NCBI RefSeq assembly: GCF_001468395.1
Contig: NZ_LNSG01000004.1
Location: 62,001 to 126,000 of the forward strand
Length of the DNA stretch: 64,000 bases
Source of the DNA: Sphingopyxis sp. H073
GTDB taxonomy: Bacteria > Pseudomonadota > Alphaproteobacteria > Sphingomonadales > Sphingomonadaceae
Direction: 5' to 3'
The position numbers and the translations under genes were made by a program. Shown piece by piece: positions 17,689 to 26,760 of the stretch. The notes beneath the pieces are model-generated. The model did not search any database. It was not told the DNA's origin and saw nothing but the letters and a program-made list of their open reading frames with translations. How positions within the stretch are numbered: position 1 is the first letter of the stretch; every line of letters starts with the position of its first letter.

Positions 17689-17981
17689 AATTGCTCACGG
17701 GCAACGACCTGAAGACAGGATTTGTCACCTGGTGGACGGGAAGCGACTGGTCGATCCACATCGAGGACGCGGCCGATGTCGGCGAGCATGGCGAAGCGAT
17801 CCTCGCGGTCGAGGAGGCCGCGCGCCGCGTCAACGCACCCTATATCATTGCGGGCGAGAAAACCGCCGACGGCCCCCGCCCCGCGCATATCAAGGACCGC
17901 ATCCGTGCGCTCGGGCCGACCGTGCGCCCCGACCTGACACTGAAACCCGCCGACCCCGCGGCCGGCGACTGGGTGATCTGA
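17685..17981 (+). CDS. DUF2849 domain protein of the sulfite-reductase operon
   Basis: A 98-residue cytoplasmic protein (MKLLTGNDLKTGFVTWW...). This small domain is regularly found between cobA and cysI in alphaproteobacteria. Its biochemical role is unknown; a part in sulfite reduction or siroheme insertion is inferred from that fixed position. ATG at 17685 overlaps the cobA stop by 4 bases and the stop is one base from cysI, so translation is coupled on both sides. Confidence 0.8.
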   Translation: MKLLTGNDLKTGFVTWWTGSDWSIHIEDAADVGEHGEAILAVEEAARRVNAPYIIAGEKTADGPRPAHIKDRIRALGPTVRPDLTLKPADPAAGDWVI

Positions 17982-17982
17982 C

Positions 17983-19614
17983 ATGTATAAATATGACGAA
18001 TATGACCATGCGATGGTCGCCGCCCGCGTCGCCGAGTTTTCGGACCAGGTGAAGCGCCGCCTTGCCGGGGAAATCACCGAGGACCAGTTCAAGCCGCTGC
18101 GCCTGATGAACGGGCTCTATCTCCAGCTCCATGCCTATATGCTGCGCGTCGCGGTGCCCTATGGCACGCTCGACAGCCGCCAGATGCGGATGCTCGCCCA
18201 CATCGCGCGCAAATACGACCGCGATTACGGCCATTTCACCACGCGCCAGAATATCCAGTATAACTGGATCAAGCTGGAGGACGCGCCCGCGATCCTCGCC
18301 GACCTCGCATCGGTCGAAATGCACGCGATCCAGACGAGCGGCAATTGCATCCGCAACATCAGCTCGGACCAGTGGGCCGGCGCCGCTGCCGACGAAATCA
18401 CGGACCCGCGTCCGTGGGCCGAGTTGCTCCGCCAATGGTCGAGCTTCCACCCCGAATTCAGCTATTTGCCGCGCAAATTTAAAATCGCCGTGATTGCTGC
18501 GGACGAAGATCGCGCCGCGATGCGCCTGCATGATATCGGCATCCAGATCGTCGAGCGCGACGGTGTTCACGGCGCGGCTTTCTACGTCGGCGGCGGAATG
18601 GGCCGCACGCCGATGATCGCGCCGCTGATCAAGGAATTCGTGCCGCTCGAGGATATGCTGAGCTATGCCGAAGCGTGCCTGCGCGTGTACAACCGCTACG
18701 GCCGCCGCGACAATATCTACAAGGCGCGGATCAAGATCCTGATCCACGAGCTCGGCGCCGACGAATATCGCCGGCAGGTCGAGGAAGAATTCGCGCATGT
18801 GAAGTCGTTGGGCATCGACCCGCCCAAGGCTGAATTCGACCGCATCGCGAAGCAATTCGCGCCGCCCGCGCTCGACGCCTCGGCCCCCGACGCGATCGAC
18901 CGCAGCGATCCCGACTTCGCGGTCTGGGTCGACCAGAATGTCGCCGCGCACAAGGTGGCTGGCCACGCGATCGTCAACATCAGCCTGAAGCCGATCGGCG
19001 GAATCCCCGGTGACGCCAGCTCGGCCCAGATCGACCTGATGGCCGACCTTGCCGAGCAATACAGCCACGACGAACTCCGGGTAACCCACGCGCAGAACAT
19101 CGTGCTGCCGCATGTCCGCAAGGCCGACCTCTACGCGATCTGGCAGGCGCTCGACGCAGCGGGGCTCGCGACGCCGAACCTCGACCTGATCAGTGACATC
19201 ATCGCCTGCCCCGGCCTCGATTATTGCAGCCTCGCCAACGCCCGCTCGATCCCGGTCGCGCAGAAGATTGCGGCGCGCTTCTCGGACCTTGGCCGCCAGA
19301 AGGAACTCGGCGAGCTGAAGCTCAAGATTTCGGGCTGCATCAACGCCTGCGGGCACCACCACGCCGGCCACATCGGCATCCTCGGGGTCGACCGCAAGGG
19401 CACCGAAAATTACCAGCTGCTGCTCGGTGGATCGGGCGCGGAGGATGTATCGCTCGGCACGATCACCGGACCCGGTTTCGACGAGGACGGCATCGTCGAC
19501 GCGATCGAGCGCGTGACCGACAGATATCTCGCCGAACGCGCAGAAGGCGAACGCTTCGTCGACACCTTCCGCCGCGTCGGCATGGCCCCCTTCAAGGAGG
19601 CGATCTATGGTTGA
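17983..19614 (+). CDS. cysI: assimilatory sulfite reductase hemoprotein (nitrite/sulfite reductase family)
   Basis: Six-electron reduction of sulfite to sulfide with siroheme and a [4Fe-4S] cluster. The 543-residue protein has the two ferredoxin-like halves and the cluster cysteines C-x5-C in ACPGLDYCSLA (about residue 410) and C-x3-C in SGCINACGHHH (about 450). Siroheme-contact region TTRQNIQYNW is near 87. No cysJ flavoprotein is present, so the electron donor is probably ferredoxin or an unlinked reductase. It overlaps the DUF934 gene by 8 bases. Confidence 0.93.
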   Translation: MYKYDEYDHAMVAARVAEFSDQVKRRLAGEITEDQFKPLRLMNGLYLQLHAYMLRVAVPYGTLDSRQMRMLAHIARKYDRDYGHFTTRQNIQYNWIKLEDAPAILADLASVEMHAIQTSGNCIRNISSDQWAGAAADEITDPRPWAELLRQWSSFHPEFSYLPRKFKIAVIAADEDRAAMRLHDIGIQIVERDGVHGAAFYVGGGMGRTPMIAPLIKEFVPLEDMLSYAEACLRVYNRYGRRDNIYKARIKILIHELGADEYRRQVEEEFAHVKSLGIDPPKAEFDRIAKQFAPPALDASAPDAIDRSDPDFAVWVDQNVAAHKVAGHAIVNISLKPIGGIPGDASSAQIDLMADLAEQYSHDELRVTHAQNIVLPHVRKADLYAIWQALDAAGLATPNLDLISDIIACPGLDYCSLANARSIPVAQKIAARFSDLGRQKELGELKLKISGCINACGHHHAGHIGILGVDRKGTENYQLLLGGSGAEDVSLGTITGPGFDEDGIVDAIERVTDRYLAERAEGERFVDTFRRVGMAPFKEAIYG

Positions 19615-20020
19615 GCATCTGCATAGCGACGGCGAAGAACCCTGCGTCACGCTCGACGCCTTCCTGTCGCAGTCGAACGCCACCGCGGTGCGGCTCGAGC
19701 CCGACGAGGATGCGCGCGCGCTGATCCCGCATCTCGACCGGCTCGCGCTGATCGAAGTCGCCTTCCCGAAATTCCGCGACGGCCGCGGCTACAGCTCGGC
19801 GCGCATCCTGCGCGAGGCCGGTTATACCGGCGAACTGCGCGCGCAGGGCGACGTCCTCGTCGACCAGATCGCCTATATGAAGCGCTGCGGCTTCGACACG
19901 TTCGCGCCCGAAAAACCGCTCAATCCGGCCGACGTCGAGGCGGCGCTGACGCGCTGGCCCGAACATTATCAGGGCGCCGCCGACGGCGCGGTGCCGATAT
20001 GGAAATTAAGGCATGGCTGA
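19607..20020 (+). CDS. DUF934 protein of the sulfate-assimilation operon
   Basis: A 137-residue protein of the DUF934 family (VAFPKFRDGRGYSSARILRE near residue 50, a conserved word). The family is tied to cysI and cysH in many proteobacteria and has been considered an oxidoreductase-associated helper; its exact role is not established. It overlaps both neighbours by 8 bases (cysI before, cysH after), which indicates tight translational coupling. Confidence 0.82.
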   Translation: MVEHLHSDGEEPCVTLDAFLSQSNATAVRLEPDEDARALIPHLDRLALIEVAFPKFRDGRGYSSARILREAGYTGELRAQGDVLVDQIAYMKRCGFDTFAPEKPLNPADVEAALTRWPEHYQGAADGAVPIWKLRHG

Positions 20021-20813
20021 CGTGAAAGTCTCTCCCCCCGCGGCCGGCGACCGCACCCGCGACCGGATCGACGTGGCACCGCGTTTCACGCAGGCCGACG
20101 TCATCCGCCTCAACAATCTTTTCCGCGGCCAGGACGCGGCGGAGGTCGTCGTGAGCGTGATCGGCGCGGGGTTGCTGGGCGAGACTGCGATCGTGTCGAG
20201 CTTCGGTGCCGAAAGCGCGGTATTGCTGCATCTGGTGAGCCGCGTTGCGCCCGACATGCCGGTGCTCTTCCTCGACACCGGCAAGCATTTTCCCGAGACG
20301 CTCGCCTATCGCGACGAACTGGCTTCGAAGCTCGGCCTCAATATCGTCAATCTGACGCCCGACGCCGAGGAACTGGCGGCAAAGGATGGCACCGAGCTGC
20401 GCTGGTCGTACGACCCCGATGGCTGCTGCGAAATCCGCAAGGTGAAGCCGCTCGAAAGGGCCCTGGCCGATTTCGACACCTCGATCACCGGACGCAAGGG
20501 CTTTCAGTCCTCGACTCGCACCGGCCTGCCGCGCTTCGAGCTCGACGGTAGCACCGGCCGCCTGAAGTTCAACCCGCTCGCCAACTGGAGTCGCGACGAC
20601 CTCGACGCCTATTTCGACGCGCACGACCTGCCGCGCCATCCGCTGGAATCGCAAGGCTATCCCTCGATCGGCTGCTCGCCGTGCACATCGAAGGTCCAGC
20701 CGGGCGAAGACCCGCGCTCGGGCCGCTGGCGCGGCTGGGACAAGACCGAATGCGGTATCCACACCGCGGTGACACCGATCGACGACGATCCCGCGAACGA
20801 TCCGGCGTTTTAG
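20013..20813 (+). CDS. cysH: phosphoadenylyl/adenylyl-sulfate reductase
   Basis: Thioredoxin-dependent reduction of activated sulfate to sulfite. At 266 residues it has the PP-loop-like SSFGAESAVLLH near residue 61. The paired cysteines GCCEIRKVKP near 137 and SPCTS near 228, with ECGIH near 247 carrying the catalytic Cys, form the CC...CxxC pattern of [4Fe-4S] enzymes that use APS rather than PAPS. Last gene of the cobA-cysH operon; a bidirectional hairpin follows. Confidence 0.92.
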   Translation: MADVKVSPPAAGDRTRDRIDVAPRFTQADVIRLNNLFRGQDAAEVVVSVIGAGLLGETAIVSSFGAESAVLLHLVSRVAPDMPVLFLDTGKHFPETLAYRDELASKLGLNIVNLTPDAEELAAKDGTELRWSYDPDGCCEIRKVKPLERALADFDTSITGRKGFQSSTRTGLPRFELDGSTGRLKFNPLANWSRDDLDAYFDAHDLPRHPLESQGYPSIGCSPCTSKVQPGEDPRSGRWRGWDKTECGIHTAVTPIDDDPANDPAF

Positions 20814-20821
20814 AAACAATC

Positions 20822-20849
20822 CGTCATCCCAGCTTTCGTTGGGATGACG
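20822..20849. terminator. bidirectional hairpin between cysH and dnaB
   Basis: CGTCATCCCA (20822-20831) and TGGGATGACG (20840-20849) are exact reverse complements around an 8-base loop, placed between two convergent genes. Confidence 0.65.
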
Positions 20850-20863
20850 TGTTGGCGATGGGG

Positions 20864-22387
20864 CTATTCATAATCCGCATAGGCCTGACTCTCGTCCGCC
20901 AGATCGCTAAACTTCGTCGTCTTCGCCTCGAAGTGCATCCGAATCTTGCCCGTCGAACCGTGACGCGATTTGGCGACGATCACCTCGGCGAGGCCAAAGA
21001 CGCGTTCCATCTCGGCCGCCCATTCCTCGTGCGCGGCGTGGATCTTCACATCGTCGCCCTCGACCGGGCGCTTGGGCTCGCGCGCGGCGACATAATAATC
21101 CTCGCGGAACACGAAGAGGACCATGTCGGCGTCCTGCTCGATCGAGCCCGATTCACGAAGGTCGGACAGCTGCGGGCGCTTGTCCTCGCGGCTTTCGACC
21201 TGTCGGCTGAGCTGCGACAGCGCCATCACAGGGACATTAAGTTCCTTCGCCAACGTCTTCAGACCGCGTGAGATTTCCGAGATTTCCTGCACGCGATTAT
21301 CACCGCTCTTCGACGAACCCTGGAGCAGCTGCAGATAGTCGACGATGATGAAGCCGATGCCGTGACGGCGCTGCAGGCGGCGCGCGCGGGTGCGCAGGCT
21401 CGCGATCGTCAGGCCCGGCGTATCGTCGATGAACAGCGGCAGGGTCTGGAGCGCCTGCGCGGCGCGGCTGAGCTGCTGAAACTGCTCCTTGCTGATCTTG
21501 CCCATACGCAGCGCCTCGCCCGACACCCCCGACTGTTCGGCGAGGACGCGCGTCGCGAGCTGATCGGCCGACATTTCGAGGCTGAAGAAGGCGACTTTCG
21601 CGCCCATATTCTTCTCGGGCGGAATACCGTCCTCTTCATCGCGGCGGAAACGCTCGGCGGCATTGTACGCGATGTTGGTCGCAAGCGAGGTCTTGCCCAT
21701 ACCCGGACGCCCGGCGAGGATCATCAAGTCCGAATTGTGCATACCGCCGATCTTGGCGTTCATGCTGGCAATGCCGGTGGTGATCCCCGACAGGTGGCCG
21801 CCCGAATTGAGCGCACGTTCCGCCGCCTGCAGCGCGGTGAGGCTCGCCGTGCTGAAGCTCTTGACCGATCCCATCTCGGCCTCGCCGCCCGCGACGCGAT
21901 AGAGCGCGGTTTCGGCCTCCTCGATCTGCGCGTGCGGATCGACGCTCTCGCTCGTGTCGAGCGCGCTGTCGACGAGCGTGCGGCCGACACCGACCAGTTC
22001 GCGGAGCAGCGCGAGGTCGAAAATCTGCCGCGCGAAGTCACGCGCGCCGATCAGGCCCGCGCCGCTGCCGGTCAGCTGTGCGAGATAGCCGACCCCGCCG
22101 ACCGCCTTCATCGCCTCGTCATTCTCGAAGAAAGGTTTCAGCGTGACCGGCGTCGCGATGCTGTTTCGCTCGATCAGCGCCATCGTCTGCGCGAAGATGC
22201 GGCCGTGCAGCGGCTCGAAGAAATGTGCGGCGTGCAATTGCACGGGCAGATCCTCGACGACTCGGTTGTCGATCAGGATCGCACCGAGAAAGGCCGCTTC
22301 TGCCTCGATATTCCGGGGTAATTGGCGTTCTTCCCCGGCGGGAGCCGGGGTGGGAATCAGGGCTAGTTCTGGCATGGCGACCTTCAT
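20864..22387 (-). CDS. dnaB: replicative DNA helicase DnaB
   Basis: Hexameric 5'-3' helicase that opens the replication fork. A 507-residue protein with the N-terminal collar domain (RNIEAEAAFLGAILID near residue 24), Walker A GRPGMGKTS near 217, Walker B region FIIVDYLQLL near 325 and the RecA-like Q-LSRQVE.R block near 366. ATG at 22387 is chosen because AGAGG lies 8 bases upstream (MKVAMPELAL). No intein. It is divergent from UPF0262. Confidence 0.96.
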   Translation of the reverse strand: MKVAMPELALIPTPAPAGEERQLPRNIEAEAAFLGAILIDNRVVEDLPVQLHAAHFFEPLHGRIFAQTMALIERNSIATPVTLKPFFENDEAMKAVGGVGYLAQLTGSGAGLIGARDFARQIFDLALLRELVGVGRTLVDSALDTSESVDPHAQIEEAETALYRVAGGEAEMGSVKSFSTASLTALQAAERALNSGGHLSGITTGIASMNAKIGGMHNSDLMILAGRPGMGKTSLATNIAYNAAERFRRDEEDGIPPEKNMGAKVAFFSLEMSADQLATRVLAEQSGVSGEALRMGKISKEQFQQLSRAAQALQTLPLFIDDTPGLTIASLRTRARRLQRRHGIGFIIVDYLQLLQGSSKSGDNRVQEISEISRGLKTLAKELNVPVMALSQLSRQVESREDKRPQLSDLRESGSIEQDADMVLFVFREDYYVAAREPKRPVEGDDVKIHAAHEEWAAEMERVFGLAEVIVAKSRHGSTGKIRMHFEAKTTKFSDLADESQAYADYE

Positions 22388-22506
22388 GCGTTGCCACCTC
22401 TGGCGGTGCAACAAGCGATGCCCGCTTCCCTAACATAGTTGTGGGTTGCTGTGAATAAGTCGCCCCCTTGCCCTTCACGCCCGGCCAAGTAGAAGCTCTT
22501 CGCAAC

Positions 22507-23004
22507 ATGACCGACGCCGATCCCTCGCAGCAGCGCATCATCTCGATCGACCTCGACGAGGGGTCTATCGTCTGGCGCAACCCCGATGTCGAGCAGGAGC
22601 GGCGCGTCGCGATCTTCGACCTGCTCGAAGAGAATAAGTTCGTGCCCCAGCGCGGCCACCCCGACGGCTATGCCGGCCCCTATCGGCTGAGGTTGCGGGT
22701 CGAGGAAGGGCGCCTGATCTTCGAGATCAGCCGCGAGGACGGTTCGCCGCTGGAAGCTATCATCCTCGGCCTTGGCCGCTTTCGCCGTCCGATCCGCGAC
22801 TATTTCGCGATCTGCGACTCATATTATCAGGCGATCAAGACCGCGACCGCGCAGCAGATCGAGACCGTCGACATGGCGCGCCGCGGCCTCCACAACGAGG
22901 CGGCGGAGATGCTGATGGACCGGCTCGACGGCAAGATCGCGGTCGATTTCGACACGGCGCGGCGGCTGTTCACGCTGATCTGCGTGCTCCACATCAAGGG
23001 CTGA
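22507..23004 (+). CDS. UPF0262 family protein
   Basis: A 165-residue cytoplasmic protein of UPF0262, a family conserved in alphaproteobacteria with no known function. Recognised from IISIDLDEGSI near residue 12, FEISREDGSPL near 80 and FRRPIRDYFAICDSYYQAI near 98. ATG at 22507 is used; an upstream TTG would add 13 residues. The GH25-like gene starts 2 bases after its stop, so this is the first gene of a short operon ending in cdd. Confidence 0.85.
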   Translation: MTDADPSQQRIISIDLDEGSIVWRNPDVEQERRVAIFDLLEENKFVPQRGHPDGYAGPYRLRLRVEEGRLIFEISREDGSPLEAIILGLGRFRRPIRDYFAICDSYYQAIKTATAQQIETVDMARRGLHNEAAEMLMDRLDGKIAVDFDTARRLFTLICVLHIKG

Positions 23005-23006
23005 GC

Positions 23007-23756
23007 ATGGCGACGCGCGCAGCGAAACGACCGGTCAAGGCAGACGGCAACTGGCGCGGCGCGATCGCGCATTTCCTGCGCCGCACCGCGGGACTGATCC
23101 TGCTCGCCGTCCTCTTGGCGGGCCTTGCCCTGTGGTGGGCGGCGCGCTGGGCCCCGAGCCGCGACATCTATCCGCTGCAGGGCGTGACGATCAGCGCCGA
23201 CAATGGCGAGGTCCATTGGGGATCGATCAAGGCCGCGGGCGCCGATTTCGCCTATGTCGCCGCGACAGATGGCGCGAGCGGGGTCGACCCGATGTTCGCG
23301 CGCAACCTGTCGGGCGCGCGCGAGGTCGGTATCCAGGCAGGCGCGATCCATCGCTACAGCCTCTGCCAGCTTGCGACCGATCAGGCCGCGAACTTCATCC
23401 GCCACGTCCCGCGGCGCGCCGACGCGCTGCCCGCCGTCGTCTGGCTCGACTATGACGACCGCTGTCCCGACCGGCCGACGCGGGCGCTGCTGCTATCCGA
23501 GCTCGCGACCTTCCTCGCGCAGATCGAGGCGCATACCGGCAAGCGCAGCCTGATCGCGCCCGGCCCGTCGTTCGAAGGCGATTACAAGGTAACGCGGGGA
23601 ATCGCGCGCACCACATGGCTGCGCCGCGATTTCTTCGAGCCAGACTATGGCGCGCACCCCTGGGCGATGTGGCAAGCGAACCACTATATTCGCCTGACCG
23701 GCGCCGACGGCACCGTCGGCTGGAACGTGCTGCGCCCGGAAGGAGAGACGCCATGA
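23007..23756 (+). CDS. GH25 (lysozyme-like) membrane-anchored protein, catalytic acids not conserved
   Basis: A 249-residue protein with an N-terminal transmembrane segment (about residues 28-46), then a GH25 muramidase-like domain: VHWGSIKAAGADFAYVAAT near 69, DPMFARNLSGAREVGIQAGA near 94 and QAANFI near 126. The usual first acid of GIDVS is Thr in GVTIS (residue 61) and the DxE pair is DYD in WLDYDD (148-150). It may be inactive or altered. It overlaps cdd by 4 bases. Periplasmic orientation is inferred from the positive N-terminus. Confidence 0.72.
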   Translation: MATRAAKRPVKADGNWRGAIAHFLRRTAGLILLAVLLAGLALWWAARWAPSRDIYPLQGVTISADNGEVHWGSIKAAGADFAYVAATDGASGVDPMFARNLSGAREVGIQAGAIHRYSLCQLATDQAANFIRHVPRRADALPAVVWLDYDDRCPDRPTRALLLSELATFLAQIEAHTGKRSLIAPGPSFEGDYKVTRGIARTTWLRRDFFEPDYGAHPWAMWQANHYIRLTGADGTVGWNVLRPEGETP

Positions 23757-24205
23757 GCGAGACCCGCGATGCCCTGATCGCCGCCGCGCGCGACGCCGCA
23801 AGCCGCGCCTATGCCCCATATTCGGGCTTTCACGTCGGCGCGGCGCTGTTGCTCAAGAACGGCGATGTCGTCACCGGCGCCAATGTCGAGAATGCGAGCT
23901 ATGGCCTTACGCTCTGCGCCGAGACGGCGGCGGTCGCGAAGATTGCCAACGAAGGCTGGATCGGCGAACTCGCCGAGGTCGCGATCATCGGCGGGCGCCC
24001 GGACGGCGGCGACCTGATCGGCGGCGATCCGGTCAATCCGTGCGGCCGCTGCCGCCAGATATTGAACGAGGCCGCAGAACGCTCGAAGGTCGATGTCCTC
24101 GTCCACTGCGCCTCTGGCGACGGCTCGGCGGTGAAGAGCTACAGGCTCAGCGAATTGCTTCCAGCCGCCTTCGGACCGAAGGATCTGGGGATGATCCCCG
24201 ACTGA
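23753..24205 (+). CDS. cdd: cytidine deaminase
   Basis: Hydrolytic deamination of cytidine/deoxycytidine in pyrimidine salvage. The 150-residue tetrameric type: zinc and catalytic motifs CAE near residue 54 and PCGRC near 90, with NVENASYGLTLCAE typical. ATG at 23753 overlaps the upstream stop by 4 bases and has GGAGAG 7 bases before it. dcd follows 39 bases later, so two pyrimidine deaminases are neighbours. Confidence 0.94.
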   Translation: MSETRDALIAAARDAASRAYAPYSGFHVGAALLLKNGDVVTGANVENASYGLTLCAETAAVAKIANEGWIGELAEVAIIGGRPDGGDLIGGDPVNPCGRCRQILNEAAERSKVDVLVHCASGDGSAVKSYRLSELLPAAFGPKDLGMIPD

Positions 24206-24244
24206 CCGCTTGCGCGAAGCGCGGCCGCTCGACAAGACAGCGGG

Positions 24245-24799
24245 ATGAGCATTCTTTCCGACAAATGGATTCGCGAAGCCGCCCTCAATCAGGGCATGAT
24301 CGAGCCTTTCGTGGAGGCGCAGCGCCGCGACGGCTGCATCAGCTACGGCCTCTCCTCCTATGGCTATGACGCGCGCGTCGCGCCCGAATTCAAGATATTC
24401 ACGAACATCGACAGCACCACGGTCGATCCCAAGGCGTTCGATCCCAAAAATTTCGTCGACCGCGAAACCGACGTCTGCATCATTCCGCCGAACAGCTTTG
24501 CGCTCGCCCGGACGGTCGAGTATTTCCGGATTCCGCGCGACGTGCTCGTCATCTGCCTCGGCAAGTCGACCTATGCGCGCTGCGGCATCATCGTGAACGT
24601 CACCCCGCTCGAACCCGGCTGGGAGGGGCATGTGACGCTCGAATTCTCGAACACGACGCCCCTGCCGGCCAAGATTTACGCCAACGAAGGCGCGTGCCAG
24701 TTTCTGTTCCTGCAGGGCAACGAGCCGTGCGAGACGAGTTACGCCGACCGCGCGGGCAAATATATGGGGCAGAAGGGCGTCACCCTCCCCAAACTCTAA
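24245..24799 (+). CDS. dcd: dCTP deaminase
   Basis: Converts dCTP to dUTP for dTTP synthesis. The 184-residue length matches. Signature words are [10 protein letters not shown] near residue 111, [22 protein letters not shown] near 121 with catalytic Glu, EGACQFLFL near 146 and the C-terminal [12 protein letters not shown]. Start ATG at 24245. An intergenic repeat begins 6 bases after the stop. Confidence 0.96.
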   Translation: MSILSDKWIREAALNQGMIEPFVEAQRRDGCISYGLSSYGYDARVAPEFKIFTNIDSTTVDPKAFDPKNFVDRETDVCIIPPNSFALARTVEYFRIPRDVLVICLGKSTYARCGIIVNVTPLEPGWEGHVTLEFSNTTPLPAKIYANEGACQFLFLQGNEPCETSYADRAGKYMGQKGVTLPKL

Positions 24800-24804
24800 T
24801 TCAT

Positions 24805-24889
24805 CGTCATTGCGAGCGCAGCGAAGCAATCCCGCGCGTGTTACGCAAACCCTGGATTGCCGCGTCGCCTCCGGCTCCTCGCAATGACG
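24805..24889. repeat. CGTCATTGCGAG intergenic palindromic repeat
   Basis: Terminal arms CGTCATTGCGAG (24805-24816) and CTCGCAATGACG (24878-24889) are exact reverse complements, with AGCGAAGCAATCC pairing imperfectly to GGATTGCC inside. This is a widespread alphaproteobacterial intergenic element type; a half copy sits at 11600-11629. Confidence 0.7.
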
Positions 24890-24955
24890 AAGATTGGTTG
24901 CGCCCCGCGCCAAAATTGATAACGTTCTCATAAATCCATAACCGGGGACGAGGAC

Positions 24956-26677
24956 ATGAAATTCGGGTCGATTGCGCTCGCGCTCGCAGCGCTGCTTTCT
25001 TCCGCCAACGCACGAGCCGAAGGCTGGCTGAGAGTCGACGGCACGCAGATCGTCGATGACAGCGGCCAGCTGGTCATCCTGCGCGGCATGGGACTCGGCG
25101 GCTGGATGCTGCAGGAAGGCTATATGCTGAAGCTCGGTGAACTCGGGCAGCAGCATGTGATCCGTGCGAAGCTCGTCGAACTGGTCGGCGAAAAGCGCAC
25201 CGCCGAATTCTACCGCGCCTGGCTCGATAATCACACGACCGAGGCCGACATCGACCAGATGGCGAAATGGGGCTTCAATTCGGTGCGCCTGCCGATCCAT
25301 TTCGACCAGCTCACCCTGCCCTCCGACAAAGAGCCCAAGGCCGGTGAAGATACCTGGCTCGAGGATGGCTTCCAGCGCATCGACCGCCTGCTCGAATGGA
25401 GCCGGAAGCACGGCATCTACCTGATCCTCGACCTCCACGCCGCGCCCGGCGGCCAGGGCAACGATCTCGCCATCTCGGACCGCGACCCGACCAAGCCTTC
25501 GCTATGGGAGAGCGCGGAGAACCAGCGCAAGACCGTCGTGCTGTGGAAGAAGCTCGCCGCCCGCTACAAGGACGAGCCGTGGATCGGCGCCTATGACGTG
25601 ATCAACGAGCCCAACTGGAGCTTTGCGACGCCCGGCAAGGGCAATGGCTGCGACGAGACGGAGAACAAGGGCGTCTGGGAGCTCCAGCAGCGGATCACCA
25701 AGGCGATCCGCGAGGTCGACCAAAGGCATATCGTGATCATCGAAGGCAATTGCTGGGGCAATAATTACAGGGGCTTGCCACCTGCGTGGGACGCCAATAT
25801 GGCGATCAGCTTCCACAAATACTGGAACCGCAACGACCCTGCGAGCGTCAGCGCGATCGAGGAATTGCGCGACCGTTATAACCGCCCGGTCTGGCTGGGC
25901 GAGTCGGGCGAAAACAGCAATGTCTGGTTCCGCGATTCCATCGCGCTGGTCGAGGGCGACGGGATCGGCTGGGCCTTCTGGCCGCTCAAGAAGATCGGCT
26001 TCAACCAGCCGCTCGAAATCGATCCAGGGCCGGGCTGGGCGAGGATCGTTGCATGGGCGACCGGCAAAGGGCCGAAGCCGGGCGCCGACGAAGCCTTTGC
26101 CGCGATGATGCAGCTGGCCGAGAACAGTCGCTTCGACCGCAACATTCCCAAGCCTGACGTGATCGACGCGATGATGCGCCAGCCGCACGATTCGGCGGCG
26201 CGGCCCTTCATCACGCGCCTGCTGGGCACTGCGCCGCTGACGATCCGCGCCGCTGATTACGATCTCGGCACCGCGGGGGTCGCCTATTTCGACGCCGCGG
26301 ACGCCAATTATCACGTCGCGACCGGCGGCGAGCGGACCCTCTGGAATAACGGCACGACCTATCGCAACGACGGCGTCGATATCGCCCGCGAGGCGGACGG
26401 CACACCCTATGTGACCGAGTTCGTGACGAGCGAATGGATGCGCTTCAGCGCCGACGTCGCGGTAGCGGGCCGCCGGTCGGTGACGATACGCGCGCGCTCC
26501 GCCAAAGGCGGGCGCGTGGGAATCGATGAACGAGGCGCCGCCATTGCCGCGGGGACCGACTGGCAAACGCTCGACCTCGGCTCGATCGATCTGCTCGCGG
26601 GGCGCGGGTCGGTCGTGCTGCGCGCGATCGATTGCAGCGACTGCGAGATCGAGAGCCTGACCCTCGCGCCGCGCTGA
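24956..26677 (+). CDS. secreted GH5-type glycosidase with C-terminal carbohydrate-binding domain
   Basis: A 573-residue exported glycoside hydrolase. The signal peptide ends near SANARAEG (residue 22). The GH5 barrel (about 30-380) has GMGLGGWMLQEG near 43, NSVRLPIHF near 102, the acid/base Glu in DVINEPNW near 218 and the nucleophile Glu in WLGESGE near 319. A beta-sandwich carbohydrate-binding-like domain follows (about 430-573: YFDAADANYH, DIAREADGTPYV, DWQTLDLGSIDL). Start ATG at 24956 behind GGGGACGAGG. Substrate (beta-glucan or related) is not determined. Single gene. Confidence 0.85.
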   Translation: MKFGSIALALAALLSSANARAEGWLRVDGTQIVDDSGQLVILRGMGLGGWMLQEGYMLKLGELGQQHVIRAKLVELVGEKRTAEFYRAWLDNHTTEADIDQMAKWGFNSVRLPIHFDQLTLPSDKEPKAGEDTWLEDGFQRIDRLLEWSRKHGIYLILDLHAAPGGQGNDLAISDRDPTKPSLWESAENQRKTVVLWKKLAARYKDEPWIGAYDVINEPNWSFATPGKGNGCDETENKGVWELQQRITKAIREVDQRHIVIIEGNCWGNNYRGLPPAWDANMAISFHKYWNRNDPASVSAIEELRDRYNRPVWLGESGENSNVWFRDSIALVEGDGIGWAFWPLKKIGFNQPLEIDPGPGWARIVAWATGKGPKPGADEAFAAMMQLAENSRFDRNIPKPDVIDAMMRQPHDSAARPFITRLLGTAPLTIRAADYDLGTAGVAYFDAADANYHVATGGERTLWNNGTTYRNDGVDIAREADGTPYVTEFVTSEWMRFSADVAVAGRRSVTIRARSAKGGRVGIDERGAAIAAGTDWQTLDLGSIDLLAGRGSVVLRAIDCSDCEIESLTLAPR

Positions 26678-26760
26678 CCCCTGACGCTCGTAGGGGAACC
26701 CTTCGCCTCCCCGCGCGTCCTCTCTGCACCAGCGGGCGGGGCGCACGTGGAGGATGCCCT

